From: Herpetosiphon giganteus | GTDB lineage: Bacteria > Chloroflexota > Chloroflexia > Chloroflexales > Herpetosiphonaceae | Reading direction: 5' to 3' | NCBI RefSeq assembly: GCF_016907925.1 | Contig: NZ_JAFBCZ010000016.1 | Span: forward strand, 62,001 to 126,000 | Length of the DNA stretch: 64,000 nucleotides | In this document: positions 43,821-52,266 of the stretch, one piece after another | Numbering within the stretch: the first letter of the stretch is position 1 | How the letters are laid out: every line of letters starts with the position of its first letter | Position numbers and translations under genes: made by a program | Notes under the pieces: model-generated | The model's database searches: none | Told to the model about the DNA's origin: nothing | What the model saw: the letters and a program-made list of their open reading frames with translations, nothing else

Positions 43821-44530
43821 GTAATGGTTGGGCAATCGTGACTGGTGGCGCGCGCCGCTTGGGCAAATCTATCGCCTTGGAATTAGCTAGCGCAGGCTAC
43901 GATTTAATTATTCACTACAATTCCTCGCACGCTGAGGCCGAGCAAACCTGTGGCGAAATTCAAGCGCTTGGCCGTGAAACATGGGCTTATAGCGCCGATT
44001 TGCGTGATGTTGCGGCGATTGAAGCCATGTTTACCGCGATTGAAAGCCGTTGTGGCTCGCTGGCCGTGTTGGTCAATAGTGCCGCCGATTTTCCGCGCAC
44101 GCCAGTTGGCAGCGTGACTGTCGAAGAATGGGATTCGTTGATGGCGATTAATCAGCGTGCGCCATTTTTCTGTGCCCAAGCAGCCGCCAAATTGATGCCA
44201 GCGCATGGCGTAATCGTGAATATTGCTGATGTTGGCGGCGAAGTGCCATGGCCTAGCTTTGTGCCGTATGGCATGACCAAAGCAGCAATTATTATGATGA
44301 CGCGTGGCTTGGCCTTGGCCTTGGCTCCCAAGATTCGGGTTGGCGCGGTTGGGCCAGGCGTGGCACTCTTGCCCGATGGTTGGCAAGACGATGGCAATGC
44401 ACTGAATAAAATTCCACTCAAACGGCTTGGCGTGCCCGAAGATATTGCCAAAGCTGTGCGATTTATCGTTGAAGCGCCCTATTTTACTGGCGAAACGATC
44501 TTTGTTGATGGCGGTCGCCGTTGGGCCTAA
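43817..44530 (+). CDS. pteridine-reductase-like short-chain dehydrogenase
   Basis: A 237-residue SDR. The cofactor loop is TGGARRLGKSIA, whose arginine after glycine suggests NADPH. YGMTK supplies the YxxxK pair. The position normally occupied by catalytic serine is aspartate (NIADVGG), as in pteridine reductase PTR1 and FolM dihydromonapterin reductase. It therefore probably reduces a pterin or dihydrofolate. Translation is coupled to the DNA methyltransferase gene by a 4-base overlap, and an esterase follows 16 bases later. Confidence 0.8.
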   Translation: MSNGWAIVTGGARRLGKSIALELASAGYDLIIHYNSSHAEAEQTCGEIQALGRETWAYSADLRDVAAIEAMFTAIESRCGSLAVLVNSAADFPRTPVGSVTVEEWDSLMAINQRAPFFCAQAAAKLMPAHGVIVNIADVGGEVPWPSFVPYGMTKAAIIMMTRGLALALAPKIRVGAVGPGVALLPDGWQDDGNALNKIPLKRLGVPEDIAKAVRFIVEAPYFTGETIFVDGGRRWA

Positions 44531-44546
44531 GGAGTAACGAAGTAGT

Positions 44547-45203
44547 ATGAGTCAATTTTCGCTCACTCACGAGGTTGCCAAACCTCGTCAACCAAGTGCG
44601 AATGGCAAACCCCCGCTTTTGGTGATGTTGCATGGTGTAGGATCGAACGAACGCGATTTGTTGCCATTGGCCCAATATCTCGACCCGCGTTTATGTGTGG
44701 TTGCTGCTCGCGCCCCGCATCGCTACCAATTTGGTGGTTTTTCGTGGTTCGATATTCAGTGGCATTCCAAAGGATTTAATATCGATACCAACCAAGCCCA
44801 ACAAAGTTGGGAAACAGTGCAGCGCTTTTTGGGCGAAGCATGCAGCGCCTACGATTGCGATCCGCAGCGAATCTATTTGGGTGGCTTTTCGCAGGGCGCA
44901 ATTATGAGCTTGGGCGCAACCCTGACCAAACCAGAACTGATTGCGGGCACCATTTTGATGAGTGGCCGTTGGATGCCCGAAGTTGGGCCGCAAACCGACC
45001 GCGAGCATATTGCCAACAAGCCAATTTTAGCCGTCCATGGCCTCTACGATGAGGTGATTCCGATTCAGTATGGGCGAGCGATTCGCGATTTTCTGCAAAC
45101 CTTGCCGGTGCAGTTGGAGTACCATGAATTTGCCATGGGCCACGAAATAAATCTCGATAGTTTGCAAGTGGTGGTCAATTGGCTTAATCAGCAACTTGGT
45201 TAA
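44547..45203 (+). CDS. phospholipase/carboxylesterase-type alpha/beta hydrolase
   Basis: A 218-residue cytoplasmic esterase of the LysoPL/carboxylesterase family. LLVMLHGVGSNERDLLPLA is the oxyanion region, Ser is in YLGGFSQGAIMS, Asp in VHGLYDEVIP and His in AMGHEINLDS. It is the third gene of a run with the DNA methyltransferase and pteridine-reductase-like genes. The natural ester is unknown. Two GC-rich hairpin elements separate it from the convergent DUF885 gene. Confidence 0.87.
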   Translation: MSQFSLTHEVAKPRQPSANGKPPLLVMLHGVGSNERDLLPLAQYLDPRLCVVAARAPHRYQFGGFSWFDIQWHSKGFNIDTNQAQQSWETVQRFLGEACSAYDCDPQRIYLGGFSQGAIMSLGATLTKPELIAGTILMSGRWMPEVGPQTDREHIANKPILAVHGLYDEVIPIQYGRAIRDFLQTLPVQLEYHEFAMGHEINLDSLQVVVNWLNQQLG

Positions 45204-45211
45204 ACTACACT

Positions 45212-45346
45212 TCCCCTCACCCCAACCCCACTCCCGTCCGACGGGCGAGGGGCTATAACCCTGCGGTTCCGTGGCAATGCGTGGTTAAAATCGATGCTCC
45301 CCCTCGCCCGCGTTTTCGTGGGAGAGGGGGCTGGGGGGTGAGGGAA
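45212..45346. repeat. two CCCCTCGCCC-family hairpin elements between convergent genes
   Basis: One copy lies at 45212-45254 on the minus orientation (ending GGGCGAGGGG) and one at 45298-45346 on the plus orientation (CCCCCTCGCCCGCG, then GTGGGAGAGGGGG and GGGGGGTGAGGG). They face each other between the esterase and DUF885 genes. Confidence 0.85.
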
Positions 45347-45352
45347 CCCAAA

Positions 45353-46582
45353 TTAACCTTTATAACACTGGTTCGCTTGCTCAATCACCCATTGCTCAAG
45401 CAACGATGGATAGATTTGCTCGCTGAGCAAGGTACGAAAGCGTTCGATGCGATCGCCGCCTTCAAACCAGCGGTTAATCATTTGCTCGCCATAGAAATAG
45501 CTGAAGATGTAGGCCCGCCACAATGGAGCGCTGATAAAGCGCATGCGATGCTGGGCACGTTCCTCGCTGGTCAAGCCATAGCGCACCAAATAATCAACAA
45601 CCTCATTGGCAGGTCGACCTTCGGCGTGCAGCAATAAGGCTGCATTGCCGGCCACCCCAGCTAAGGCTTTCATTGCAAGGTTAATCCGCAGTTCTTGGGC
45701 GGGATCGCCAGTGATGCCAACCTTGGGATAGAGATTTTGGGCTTGCCACTCAACCAATTCTTTGGGCGTGAATAACACTCCTACTGCGCTATTGGCGATG
45801 CCTTCGGCCATCACACATTCTGGTGTGTTGAGCAAAAAAATCGAGTGCTCGGCCCAGCCTCGGCCTGCATACAAATCACGTTCTTTGATGCAATGTTCGG
45901 TGTGGTGGCCCGGGTAGGCTTCGTGAGCAACCAAGCTTGTCAAGCCGTTGAGCGCAACTGGCAAGTCGGTGTTAATATCAACCGCCGAATGATAATTGCC
46001 ATAATACCAGTTATAGCCACTCCATGGCTGATTGTTGACCAAGCGGAAATCGACTTTTTCGCTGGCAGGCAAGGGATACAAGGCCAACGTTCGGCTGCGC
46101 AATTCAGTTTCGATCACCTCGATCAACGGGCGTGCTTGCTCGCCGCTAATGTCGAATTGTCGTCGCCAGGTTTGCGTGCGCTCAAGCACGTCGCCTTGGC
46201 CTGGCAACAAGCTATCAAGTTCTTCGATTGCTTCTTCAAACAGTGCTTCGTCGATCATCGCTGGCTCAATATCGAAACAGCGTCGCACTTCCTCGCGGTA
46301 ATCAAACTGCTCGCCTGCTAATTGGCGACAGGTTGTGGCCATGGCTGCAACTTGCTTGCGCAAATAGGTGCGGCGGCGAATTGGCAAATCGCTGGTTTCA
46401 ATCTGTTCAAGCAGTTGGTCGGCGGCCTGCACCAGTTGGTTGGTTGGCCAAACAGCGCTCTCCACTACTTGATCGCGCAAATAATTTGGGCCAGAATAAG
46501 CATCAACATAGCCATCGATATGTTGGTTAATCCGAAAGGCTAGCTCGATATAGGCGAGGCCGATTGGTTCAAAAATAGGCAT
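45353..46582 (-). CDS. DUF885-like zinc protease-related protein
   Basis: A 409-residue protein. The motif SLVAHEAYPGHHTEH (about residue 220-235) is the HExxH-type signature of DUF885 proteins, with a downstream glutamate in ECVMAEGIANSAVG. These are probable zinc metallopeptidases. It is shorter than most DUF885 proteins and has no signal peptide, so it is a compact cytoplasmic member. It stands alone, convergent to the esterase gene. The substrate is unknown. Confidence 0.8.
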   Translation of the reverse strand: MPIFEPIGLAYIELAFRINQHIDGYVDAYSGPNYLRDQVVESAVWPTNQLVQAADQLLEQIETSDLPIRRRTYLRKQVAAMATTCRQLAGEQFDYREEVRRCFDIEPAMIDEALFEEAIEELDSLLPGQGDVLERTQTWRRQFDISGEQARPLIEVIETELRSRTLALYPLPASEKVDFRLVNNQPWSGYNWYYGNYHSAVDINTDLPVALNGLTSLVAHEAYPGHHTEHCIKERDLYAGRGWAEHSIFLLNTPECVMAEGIANSAVGVLFTPKELVEWQAQNLYPKVGITGDPAQELRINLAMKALAGVAGNAALLLHAEGRPANEVVDYLVRYGLTSEERAQHRMRFISAPLWRAYIFSYFYGEQMINRWFEGGDRIERFRTLLSEQIYPSLLEQWVIEQANQCYKG

Positions 46583-46736
46583 TGCTGAAGATCCTCACAA
46601 CACAACATCGCAATTCATTGTACCCCAAAGAATCGCCGTTAATGGTTGATCACAACTTATTCATCATTCTGGCAGAATATTCGATTGCCAGCGTGTTATG
46701 CTCAATTTAGCTACATTTTCTGTTTGAGGAACGCTC

Positions 46737-47747
46737 ATGCGCAGTCGAAAACAACGTATTTTGGCATCGCCATACTATCGCAATAACCAATTTCAAAATT
46801 TGTATCCAACCACGATGATGCAAGCTAATTCGATGTTTTCGACCTTGCAGCGCCAATTTTTTGGCCAGGAACAGCGGCGGCCAAACAAGCCACTGCCAAG
46901 TGCATGGCCTGGCCAAAGCTTTCATCAAACGCCGCCAGCATCGGGCTTGCGGGTGACGTGGCTCGGCCATTCAACCTTATTAATCGAATTTGCCGGGATC
47001 ACGATTTTGACCGATCCGGTCTGGGCCAAGCATTTATCGCCAGTTCAAGGCATTGGGCCGCAGCGCTTTCAAAATGCGCCGATTGCGCTTGAGCAATTGC
47101 CAGCAATCGATTTGGTGTTGCTTTCGCACGACCATTATGATCATCTCGATAAACAGACGATTCGCTGGCTGGCGCGGGGCACGATGCCGTTCGTCACAGC
47201 GCTAGGAGTTGGCGAGCATTTGGAGCATTGGGGCGTTGCCAGCAGCCGCATCCACGAGCTTGATTGGTGGGAAGAATTGCATTTGGCCGAATTTGATTTG
47301 ACGATTGCCGCCGTGCCAGCTCAGCACTTCTCAGGCCGTGGGATCAAACGCAACAGCACGCTGTGGGCTTCGTGGGTCGTGATGAGTCCAAGCTCCCGCA
47401 TTTACGTTGGTTGCGATAGCGGCATGTTTGCTGGCTTTGAGGATATTGGCCAACGCTATGGCCCATTCGACTTCGCCACCATCGAAATGGCTCAATACGA
47501 TGTTGCGTGGCCAGGCGTGCATATGCAGCCAGAAGAAGCCTTGCAAGCAGCCGAAATGTTGCAAGCTCGCACGATGTTGCCCGTGCATTGGGGCGCATAT
47601 TGCCTCTCGCTGCACGCCTGGGATGAGCCGATTGAGCGCTTGCTCAAAGCCGCTGAAGGCAGCCCGATCGCCATTCTCACGCCGCAACTTGGCCAGCCAG
47701 TCGAGCCAAGTCAGCCCGCTGGCTTAACCACGTGGTGGCGCGACTAG
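46737..47747 (+). CDS. MBL-fold hydrolase (NAPE-PLD/UlaG-like)
   Basis: A 336-residue metallo-beta-lactamase-fold hydrolase. VTWLGHSTLLIEFAGITILTD begins the fold, LLSHDHYDHLD is the HxHxDH metal motif, and later metal ligands are in PAQHFSGRG, YVGCDSGM and LPVHWGAY. The closest well-known relatives are N-acyl-phosphatidylethanolamine phospholipase D and the RomA/UlaG group. No signal peptide is seen. A phospholipid-like substrate is inferred from family only. A very repeat-rich gap follows. Confidence 0.87.
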   Translation: MRSRKQRILASPYYRNNQFQNLYPTTMMQANSMFSTLQRQFFGQEQRRPNKPLPSAWPGQSFHQTPPASGLRVTWLGHSTLLIEFAGITILTDPVWAKHLSPVQGIGPQRFQNAPIALEQLPAIDLVLLSHDHYDHLDKQTIRWLARGTMPFVTALGVGEHLEHWGVASSRIHELDWWEELHLAEFDLTIAAVPAQHFSGRGIKRNSTLWASWVVMSPSSRIYVGCDSGMFAGFEDIGQRYGPFDFATIEMAQYDVAWPGVHMQPEEALQAAEMLQARTMLPVHWGAYCLSLHAWDEPIERLLKAAEGSPIAILTPQLGQPVEPSQPAGLTTWWRD

Positions 47748-48353
47748 ATGAAGGATGAAGGATGAGGGATGAAGGATGAAGAACATAGAGCAGAGAACAT
47801 AGAACAGAGGGAGTTGGGGAGCGGTATGTTAACGCAGAGGCGCAGAGCATGAAGGGCTATAGACTTTTGGCTGATGGCTATCGGACAGAACAATAATCTG
47901 AATAATCTGTGCCAATCTGTGGCGAAAAATCATGGCTATCGGTTGGAGGCGTTAGGCTAGCGGAGATTTGTTGGGAACGTCAATAGCCTATAGCCAACAG
48001 CCTATAGCCTTTGTGCTCTTCGCGGTTTTGCACTAGGGATCGGGGGCTAGGGGCTGGGAATCGGGTATGTATTCAATCCCCAGCTTCTTCGCCGAATCCA
48101 CCTATTCTCCCGATAGCCGATAGCCCATAGCCTCACTGCCTCTGCGGCTCTGCGTTAAAACTTCCCCTTCGTGCTCTTTGCGGTTTCGTCCTTCGTGTTC
48201 CTTCGTGCCCTTCGTGGATCAAGTTCGCAATTCCAAATCCGCCTTTGATTTTCATCCTTCATAATTCTTCCTTCTTACTTGATTAACGTGGTATGCTAGG
48301 CGCTTGAAAACGGCAATAAACCCTGATTGTGGGGCTGGATAAGGATGTTGAGA
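47748..48353. repeat. largest compound array of short tandem repeats in the window
   Basis: The gap holds GGATGAA-type heptamers (47748-47780), four AGARCAN heptamers (47780-47807), a TTAACGCAGAGGCGCAGAG segment near 47830, GGCTATAG-type units, four NATAGCC heptamers (47982-48009), GGGATCG/GGGGCTA-type heptamers near 48036-48065, three further NATAGCC units (48112-48132), a CTCTGCG segment ending near 48158, CTTCGTG units to about 48225 and TTCATNN units near 48250. The left part tends to be the reverse complement of the right part. No gene is seen. Confidence 0.88.
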
Positions 48354-49547
48354 ATGAAGCTACTTCGGCAGATCGGATTATTCGGATTGAGCCTTGGGTT
48401 ATTGGCCTGTGGTGCTACAAACGCCCCTGCGCCAACAACCCCCGCCAACCCAACCAACGGCGCGCCAAGTTTGAATGGCGAGATTAATGTTTTTGCGGCA
48501 GCCTCGCTCACTGGCGCATTTACTGAAATTGGCAACGAATTTCAGACAAGCCATCCCGGCACGAAGATTAATTTCAATTTTGCTGGCTCCGATCAATTGA
48601 CAACCCAAATGATACAAGGTGCGCCCGCTGATGTCTTTGCTTCCGCAAACTCGAAACAAATGCAAGTTGCGGTTGATGCTGGCGTAATTAACGATGCAGC
48701 GCGCCAGCCATTTGCCCGTAATCGCTTGATTGTGATTTATCCCCAAGATAATCCTGGCCAAATTCAACGCTTGCAGGATTTAGCCAAGCCCAATTTAAAA
48801 CTGGTTTTGGCCAGTGCCAGCGTGCCAGTTGGCAATTATGCCTTGGATTTTCTGGCCAAAGCATCTGCTTTGCCCGAATATGACACCAGCTATAGCCCAA
48901 CCGTGCTGTTGAATGTGGTTTCGTATGAGGCCAATGTCAAAGCCGTGTTGAGCAAAATTTCGCTTGGCGAGGCCGATGCAGGCATTGTCTATACCACCGA
49001 TGCCGCGTCGATTAGCGATGGTAGCATTGGCACGTTGACAATTCCTGATGAGCTGAATACGATCGCCACCTATCCGATTGCAAGCACCCAAAATAGTCCC
49101 AACCCAAGCTTAGCTCAAGCCTTTATCGATCGGGTTTTGGCGACTGAAGGCCAGCAAATTTTGCGGCGTTATGGCTTTATCACCGTCAGCGATGCTCCAG
49201 CGAGCACGACCAACCAACTGCTGATCGAAGGCAATCTGACGACTCCGCTCACGTTGACCGCCGATTTGCTCAAAACCTACGAACTCCAACAAGTCGAGTT
49301 TGCTGATGAGCGTTTTCGTGGCCTAGGCATTGGCCAATTGTTGATTCAAATTCAACCCAAGGCCGATGCCAAAACCTTTACTTTTATTGGCAGCGATGGC
49401 AACCAATGCGTTGTGCCAATTGCCGACTTAACTGCCGATCCAAGGGCGATTATTGCGCTTGATAGTGATGGCAGTTTTACCAGCATTGTGCCAAGTGCCA
49501 TGAACGCCAACCAAATTAAAAAGCTGGTCAAAATCAGGGTAGAATAA
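48354..49547 (+). CDS. modA: molybdate ABC transporter substrate-binding lipoprotein with extra C-terminal domain
   Basis: A 397-residue lipoprotein (lipobox LLAC). Residues about 40-280 match ModA: INVFAAASLTGAFTEIGNEF, FAGSDQLTTQMIQGAPADVF, and LLNVVSYEANVKAVLSKISL with GEADAGIVYTTDA. It captures molybdate or tungstate outside the membrane for ModB. The last 120 residues are additional. LTLTADLLKTYELQQVEF, TFIGSDGNQCVVPIADL and FTSIVPSAMNANQIKKLVKI resemble the small oxidoreductase molybdopterin-binding domain. AAGGA lies eight bases before the ATG at 48354. A terminator separates it from modB. Confidence 0.88.
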   Translation: MKLLRQIGLFGLSLGLLACGATNAPAPTTPANPTNGAPSLNGEINVFAAASLTGAFTEIGNEFQTSHPGTKINFNFAGSDQLTTQMIQGAPADVFASANSKQMQVAVDAGVINDAARQPFARNRLIVIYPQDNPGQIQRLQDLAKPNLKLVLASASVPVGNYALDFLAKASALPEYDTSYSPTVLLNVVSYEANVKAVLSKISLGEADAGIVYTTDAASISDGSIGTLTIPDELNTIATYPIASTQNSPNPSLAQAFIDRVLATEGQQILRRYGFITVSDAPASTTNQLLIEGNLTTPLTLTADLLKTYELQQVEFADERFRGLGIGQLLIQIQPKADAKTFTFIGSDGNQCVVPIADLTADPRAIIALDSDGSFTSIVPSAMNANQIKKLVKIRVE

Positions 49548-49571
49548 AGCTCATCATCGCCTAAATAGACC

Positions 49572-49602
49572 AACAGGATAGGTTGTAGCCTATCCTGTTT
49601 TT
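49572..49602 (+). terminator. terminator between modA and modB
   Basis: AACAGGATAGG (49572-49582) pairs perfectly with CCTATCCTGTT (49589-49599), followed by five T. It ends only 11 bases before the modB start codon and just ahead of its ribosome binding site. Confidence 0.85.
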
Positions 49603-49613
49603 ATGGAAGATTC

Positions 49614-50405
49614 ATGCGAAACAAGCGCTTTGGTCGTCAATTTTGGCTCATTCTTGGTAGTTTGCCGTTGCTGGGCTTTTTGCTGATTCCATTAATTGCC
49701 TTAGCGCTACGCGTGCCAGTTGCTGCTTTAGCTAGCACCTTTGGCAAGCAAATAGTCCGCGAAGCCCTCAGCCTTAGCATTTTGACCACCAGCAGCAGTA
49801 TGCTCATTACGCTGCTTTTTGGTACGCCAATTGCGATTTTGCTGGCGCGTCCGCGCTTTCGCGGCCAAAGCTTGCTCGATACCTTGATTGATTTGCCGAT
49901 GATTTTGCCGCCCTCGGTTGCGGGCATTGCCTTGTTGATGGCATTTGGGCGGCGTGGCTTGCTTGGGCAATATCTGCGCATCCTTGAGATTGAATTGCCT
50001 TTTACGACGGCTGCGGTGGTGTTGGCGCAAGTGTTTGTGGCCTCGCCGTTCTACATCAAAGCTGCTAGTGCTGCCTTCGCCACCATCGACCATGATCTTG
50101 AGGATGCAGCGGCGCTTGATGGAGCTAATGCGCGCCAAATTTTTTGGTTTATCAGCATTCCCTTGGCGTGGACAGGCCTAGTGAGCGGAGCCGTGATGAC
50201 TTGGGCGCGAGCGTTGGGTGAGTTTGGGGCAACCATCATTTTTGCTGGCAATTTCGTGGGCCGCACCCAAACCATGCCTTTGGCAATTTACCAAGGCTTT
50301 GAGCAAGATCTAAATGTGGCGCTGGTTTTGGCCCTGCTGCTGCTAGTTATCTCATTTGTGATCCTTGGCTTGGTCAAAGGCCTATTGGCGCAACGCCTGC
50401 GTTAG
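49614..50405 (+). CDS. modB: molybdate ABC transporter permease
   Basis: A 263-residue permease with five to six membrane helices. The cytoplasmic EAA loop is present as DLEDAAALDGANARQIFW, and the ModB-typical TWARALGEFGATIIFAGNF and RTQTMPLAIYQGFEQDL follow. It forms the channel for molybdate delivered by ModA. The ATPase ModC is not in this window. The 66-base gap to modA contains a full terminator, so modB depends on read-through or another promoter. It overlaps the end of the convergent gene by 4 bases. Confidence 0.93.
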   Translation: MRNKRFGRQFWLILGSLPLLGFLLIPLIALALRVPVAALASTFGKQIVREALSLSILTTSSSMLITLLFGTPIAILLARPRFRGQSLLDTLIDLPMILPPSVAGIALLMAFGRRGLLGQYLRILEIELPFTTAAVVLAQVFVASPFYIKAASAAFATIDHDLEDAAALDGANARQIFWFISIPLAWTGLVSGAVMTWARALGEFGATIIFAGNFVGRTQTMPLAIYQGFEQDLNVALVLALLLLVISFVILGLVKGLLAQRLR

Positions 50406-50821
50406 GGCTGATCGAAAAAGCCTTGGTCACGCTGGTTTAAGTCGATGTTTGGTTCAACATGCTGTACATGATCAAATGCTTGCACCAAATTTTCAACATA
50501 GATTAATTGAATTGTTCCATGCTGCTGAATTGGACGCTGAGCCGCGGTATGTTTAATTGGCTCAGGTAAAATCATCACAATCCAGCTTAATTGTGGATGG
50601 TTTAAGCTTGGAAAAGCTTGCATAATCATGGCTAGTGATGCAACATTTCGATCGCTGATCATACGATTATCAATGATTACCTGAAAAGGATGCGTAATCT
50701 GCTGTAAATAGGTTTGAGTTTCAGCCAAAATAGCATGAAACTCCTCAGGAGTGATAGCCGAGGTAAAATGAGTAAGCGCTAAAACGTGCTGATCAACTAA
50801 CCATCCAAGTTTGTAGTTCAT
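50402..50821 (-). CDS. hypothetical protein, possibly SpoIIAA/STAS-like
   Basis: A 139-residue cytoplasmic protein with alternating strands and helices (YKLGWLVDQHVLALTHF, then FQVIIDNRMISDRNV, SWIVMILPE and IQLIYVENLVQAFDHV). The pattern is compatible with a SpoIIAA- or STAS-like fold, but I do not recognise it with certainty. It lies nine bases after the SDR gene on the same strand and is probably in its operon under the MarR regulator. It converges on modB with a 4-base overlap. Confidence 0.55.
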   Translation of the reverse strand: MNYKLGWLVDQHVLALTHFTSAITPEEFHAILAETQTYLQQITHPFQVIIDNRMISDRNVASLAMIMQAFPSLNHPQLSWIVMILPEPIKHTAAQRPIQQHGTIQLIYVENLVQAFDHVQHVEPNIDLNQRDQGFFDQP

Positions 50822-50830
50822 TGGTAACTC

Positions 50831-51595
50831 CTAGCTATATTTGGCAAGCAGGCTATGGCTATAATTCCATAGTTCAAGCGCTACATCAGCAGCGGTTGGC
50901 GGCAAATGAAGCTGCATTGGGCTGGTTTTGTGCCAATGAACTCCCTCATGACGTTCATAAATGAGCCGCGTGAGATAGCTACTGGCTTGGGCTGACGCTT
51001 GACCAAATAAATCTATCAATAGCCGTACTGGCAACGCCTGTTGCTTAAATAAATTAGTGCGAACCATGCCTGGATAACAAGTATGAATACGGAGCGTTGG
51101 CTGGTTTTTGGCAAGCTGCTGAGCATATAAATCTAGCGCTAGGCTTGCTTTTAACGCCGCTCGCAAGCCTTTTTCGGGGCTTTGCCACGCAGTTGAAGCA
51201 TGGTTGTAACGGCTATTCCCACTAACCATCACAATACTGGCATTGGTAGTTAATTGTGGGAGTAACTGTTGTGATAAGCTAAATTTGCTCAGATAATTGG
51301 TAGCGAACACGGTTTCAAAGCCTTCGCTCGTAACGAGAGGTGTTGCTTTTGAGCCAATACCACCAGCACAGAGAATTAGGCTATCGATTGGCGCTTGGAA
51401 TTGCGCGGCAACTTGGTGCGTTTCGCGGAGCAACGATAAATCGGCTTGTATAAAATGGCCGCCTGTTTCAGCAGCGATCGCTTGACCACGCTCACGATTA
51501 CGCCCAATAAAGCTCACACGCTGGCCATTTTGGCTCAGTTCGCGCACGACCGCCGCGCCAATTCCGCTGGTTCCCCCAGTTACAACCACATTCAT
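50831..51595 (-). CDS. short-chain dehydrogenase with altered catalytic site
   Basis: A 254-residue SDR. The cofactor loop TGGTSGIGAAVV and the NYLSKF and MVSGNS segments are normal. The YxxxK pair is not: the expected position reads RAALKASLALDLYAQ, keeping the lysine but with arginine instead of tyrosine. It may use another residue, act on an unusual substrate, or be inactive. The ATG at 51595 has GGAG six bases upstream. It lies 53 bases downstream of the MarR gene with a palindrome in the gap, suggesting MarR control. Confidence 0.8.
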   Translation of the reverse strand: MNVVVTGGTSGIGAAVVRELSQNGQRVSFIGRNRERGQAIAAETGGHFIQADLSLLRETHQVAAQFQAPIDSLILCAGGIGSKATPLVTSEGFETVFATNYLSKFSLSQQLLPQLTTNASIVMVSGNSRYNHASTAWQSPEKGLRAALKASLALDLYAQQLAKNQPTLRIHTCYPGMVRTNLFKQQALPVRLLIDLFGQASAQASSYLTRLIYERHEGVHWHKTSPMQLHLPPTAADVALELWNYSHSLLAKYS

Positions 51596-51620
51596 TAAGT
51601 TCTCCAAGTTGATAAATTAA

Positions 51621-51632
51621 TTAGGATGCTAA
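51621..51632. promoter_or_regulatory. TTAG-N4-CTAA palindrome upstream of the SDR gene
   Basis: TTAGGATGCTAA lies 26 bases before the SDR start. It has the same half sites as the palindrome at the marR promoter. Confidence 0.5.
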
Positions 51633-51648
51633 ATATATGTCAAAAAAA

Positions 51649-52074
51649 TTAATCAGGCTCGTGATAGCCTAAATTTGCTGCAATACGCTGAAGCCAATCG
51701 GTGAATAAGGCCTGCTCGGCGGCTGAAAAGCCTTGGAGCATTTTTGCTTCGAAAGAATGAAAAACACCGATTAATTGCCCAACTAGTGCATCTCCAGCAG
51801 CGGTTAGCCCAACTATTTTGGCGCGGCCATCATCATGACTAAGGCTTCGTCTCAAGAGATCTCGCTGCTCTAATTTATCCAAAATTCCCGTCAAGGTTGC
51901 TGGAGTAACGCCGCTATACTGCTGGAGTTGTTGTTGCTCTAATTGAGCCTCACCATACAGATAGCCCAAAATTTCAAATTGCGAAGTCGTCAGATTATAG
52001 GCGCTTAGTTCTTCGTCTAAACCCTTGCGCATGAGAATATAGCTGAGTTTTAAGTAGCGAATTGGTTTTGACAT
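51649..52074 (-). CDS. MarR/SlyA-type transcriptional regulator
   Basis: A 141-residue winged-helix protein. LTTSQFEILGYLYGEAQLEQ begins the DNA-binding domain, YSGVTPATLTGILDKLEQRD is the recognition helix, and LLRRSLSHDDGRAKIVGLT is the wing. Flanking helices form the dimer. I chose ATG 52074 because the earlier ATG at 52128 lies inside the promoter. AAGG precedes it. It probably represses itself and the downstream SDR gene through TTAG-N4-CTAA sites and responds to a small phenolic or oxidant. Confidence 0.88.
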   Translation of the reverse strand: MSKPIRYLKLSYILMRKGLDEELSAYNLTTSQFEILGYLYGEAQLEQQQLQQYSGVTPATLTGILDKLEQRDLLRRSLSHDDGRAKIVGLTAAGDALVGQLIGVFHSFEAKMLQGFSAAEQALFTDWLQRIAANLGYHEPD

Positions 52075-52087
52075 ACAAACCTTATTA

Positions 52088-52128
52088 CTTAGCAACCTAA
52101 GCATATCGTATACTTTATTGATTGTCAA
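52088..52128 (-). promoter_or_regulatory. marR promoter with overlapping operator
   Basis: On the minus strand TTGACA (52123-52128), 17 bases, TATGCT (52100-52105). A palindrome CTTAG-N4-CTAAG (52088-52101) overlaps the last base pairs of the -10 box and the start site. The core TTAG-N4-CTAA matches the SlyA consensus half sites. Confidence 0.7.
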
Positions 52129-52266
52129 GAAGGTTAATGTTGGTGTGGTTAATATTTATTAATGAAATATTCATGAAGTACCTATTGATTAACACTGTCA
52201 AATGAATAATAATCTTGAGCTACGTACCTAGCTAGGAAATTTGCTGGAATATGGAAGGATTTGGCA

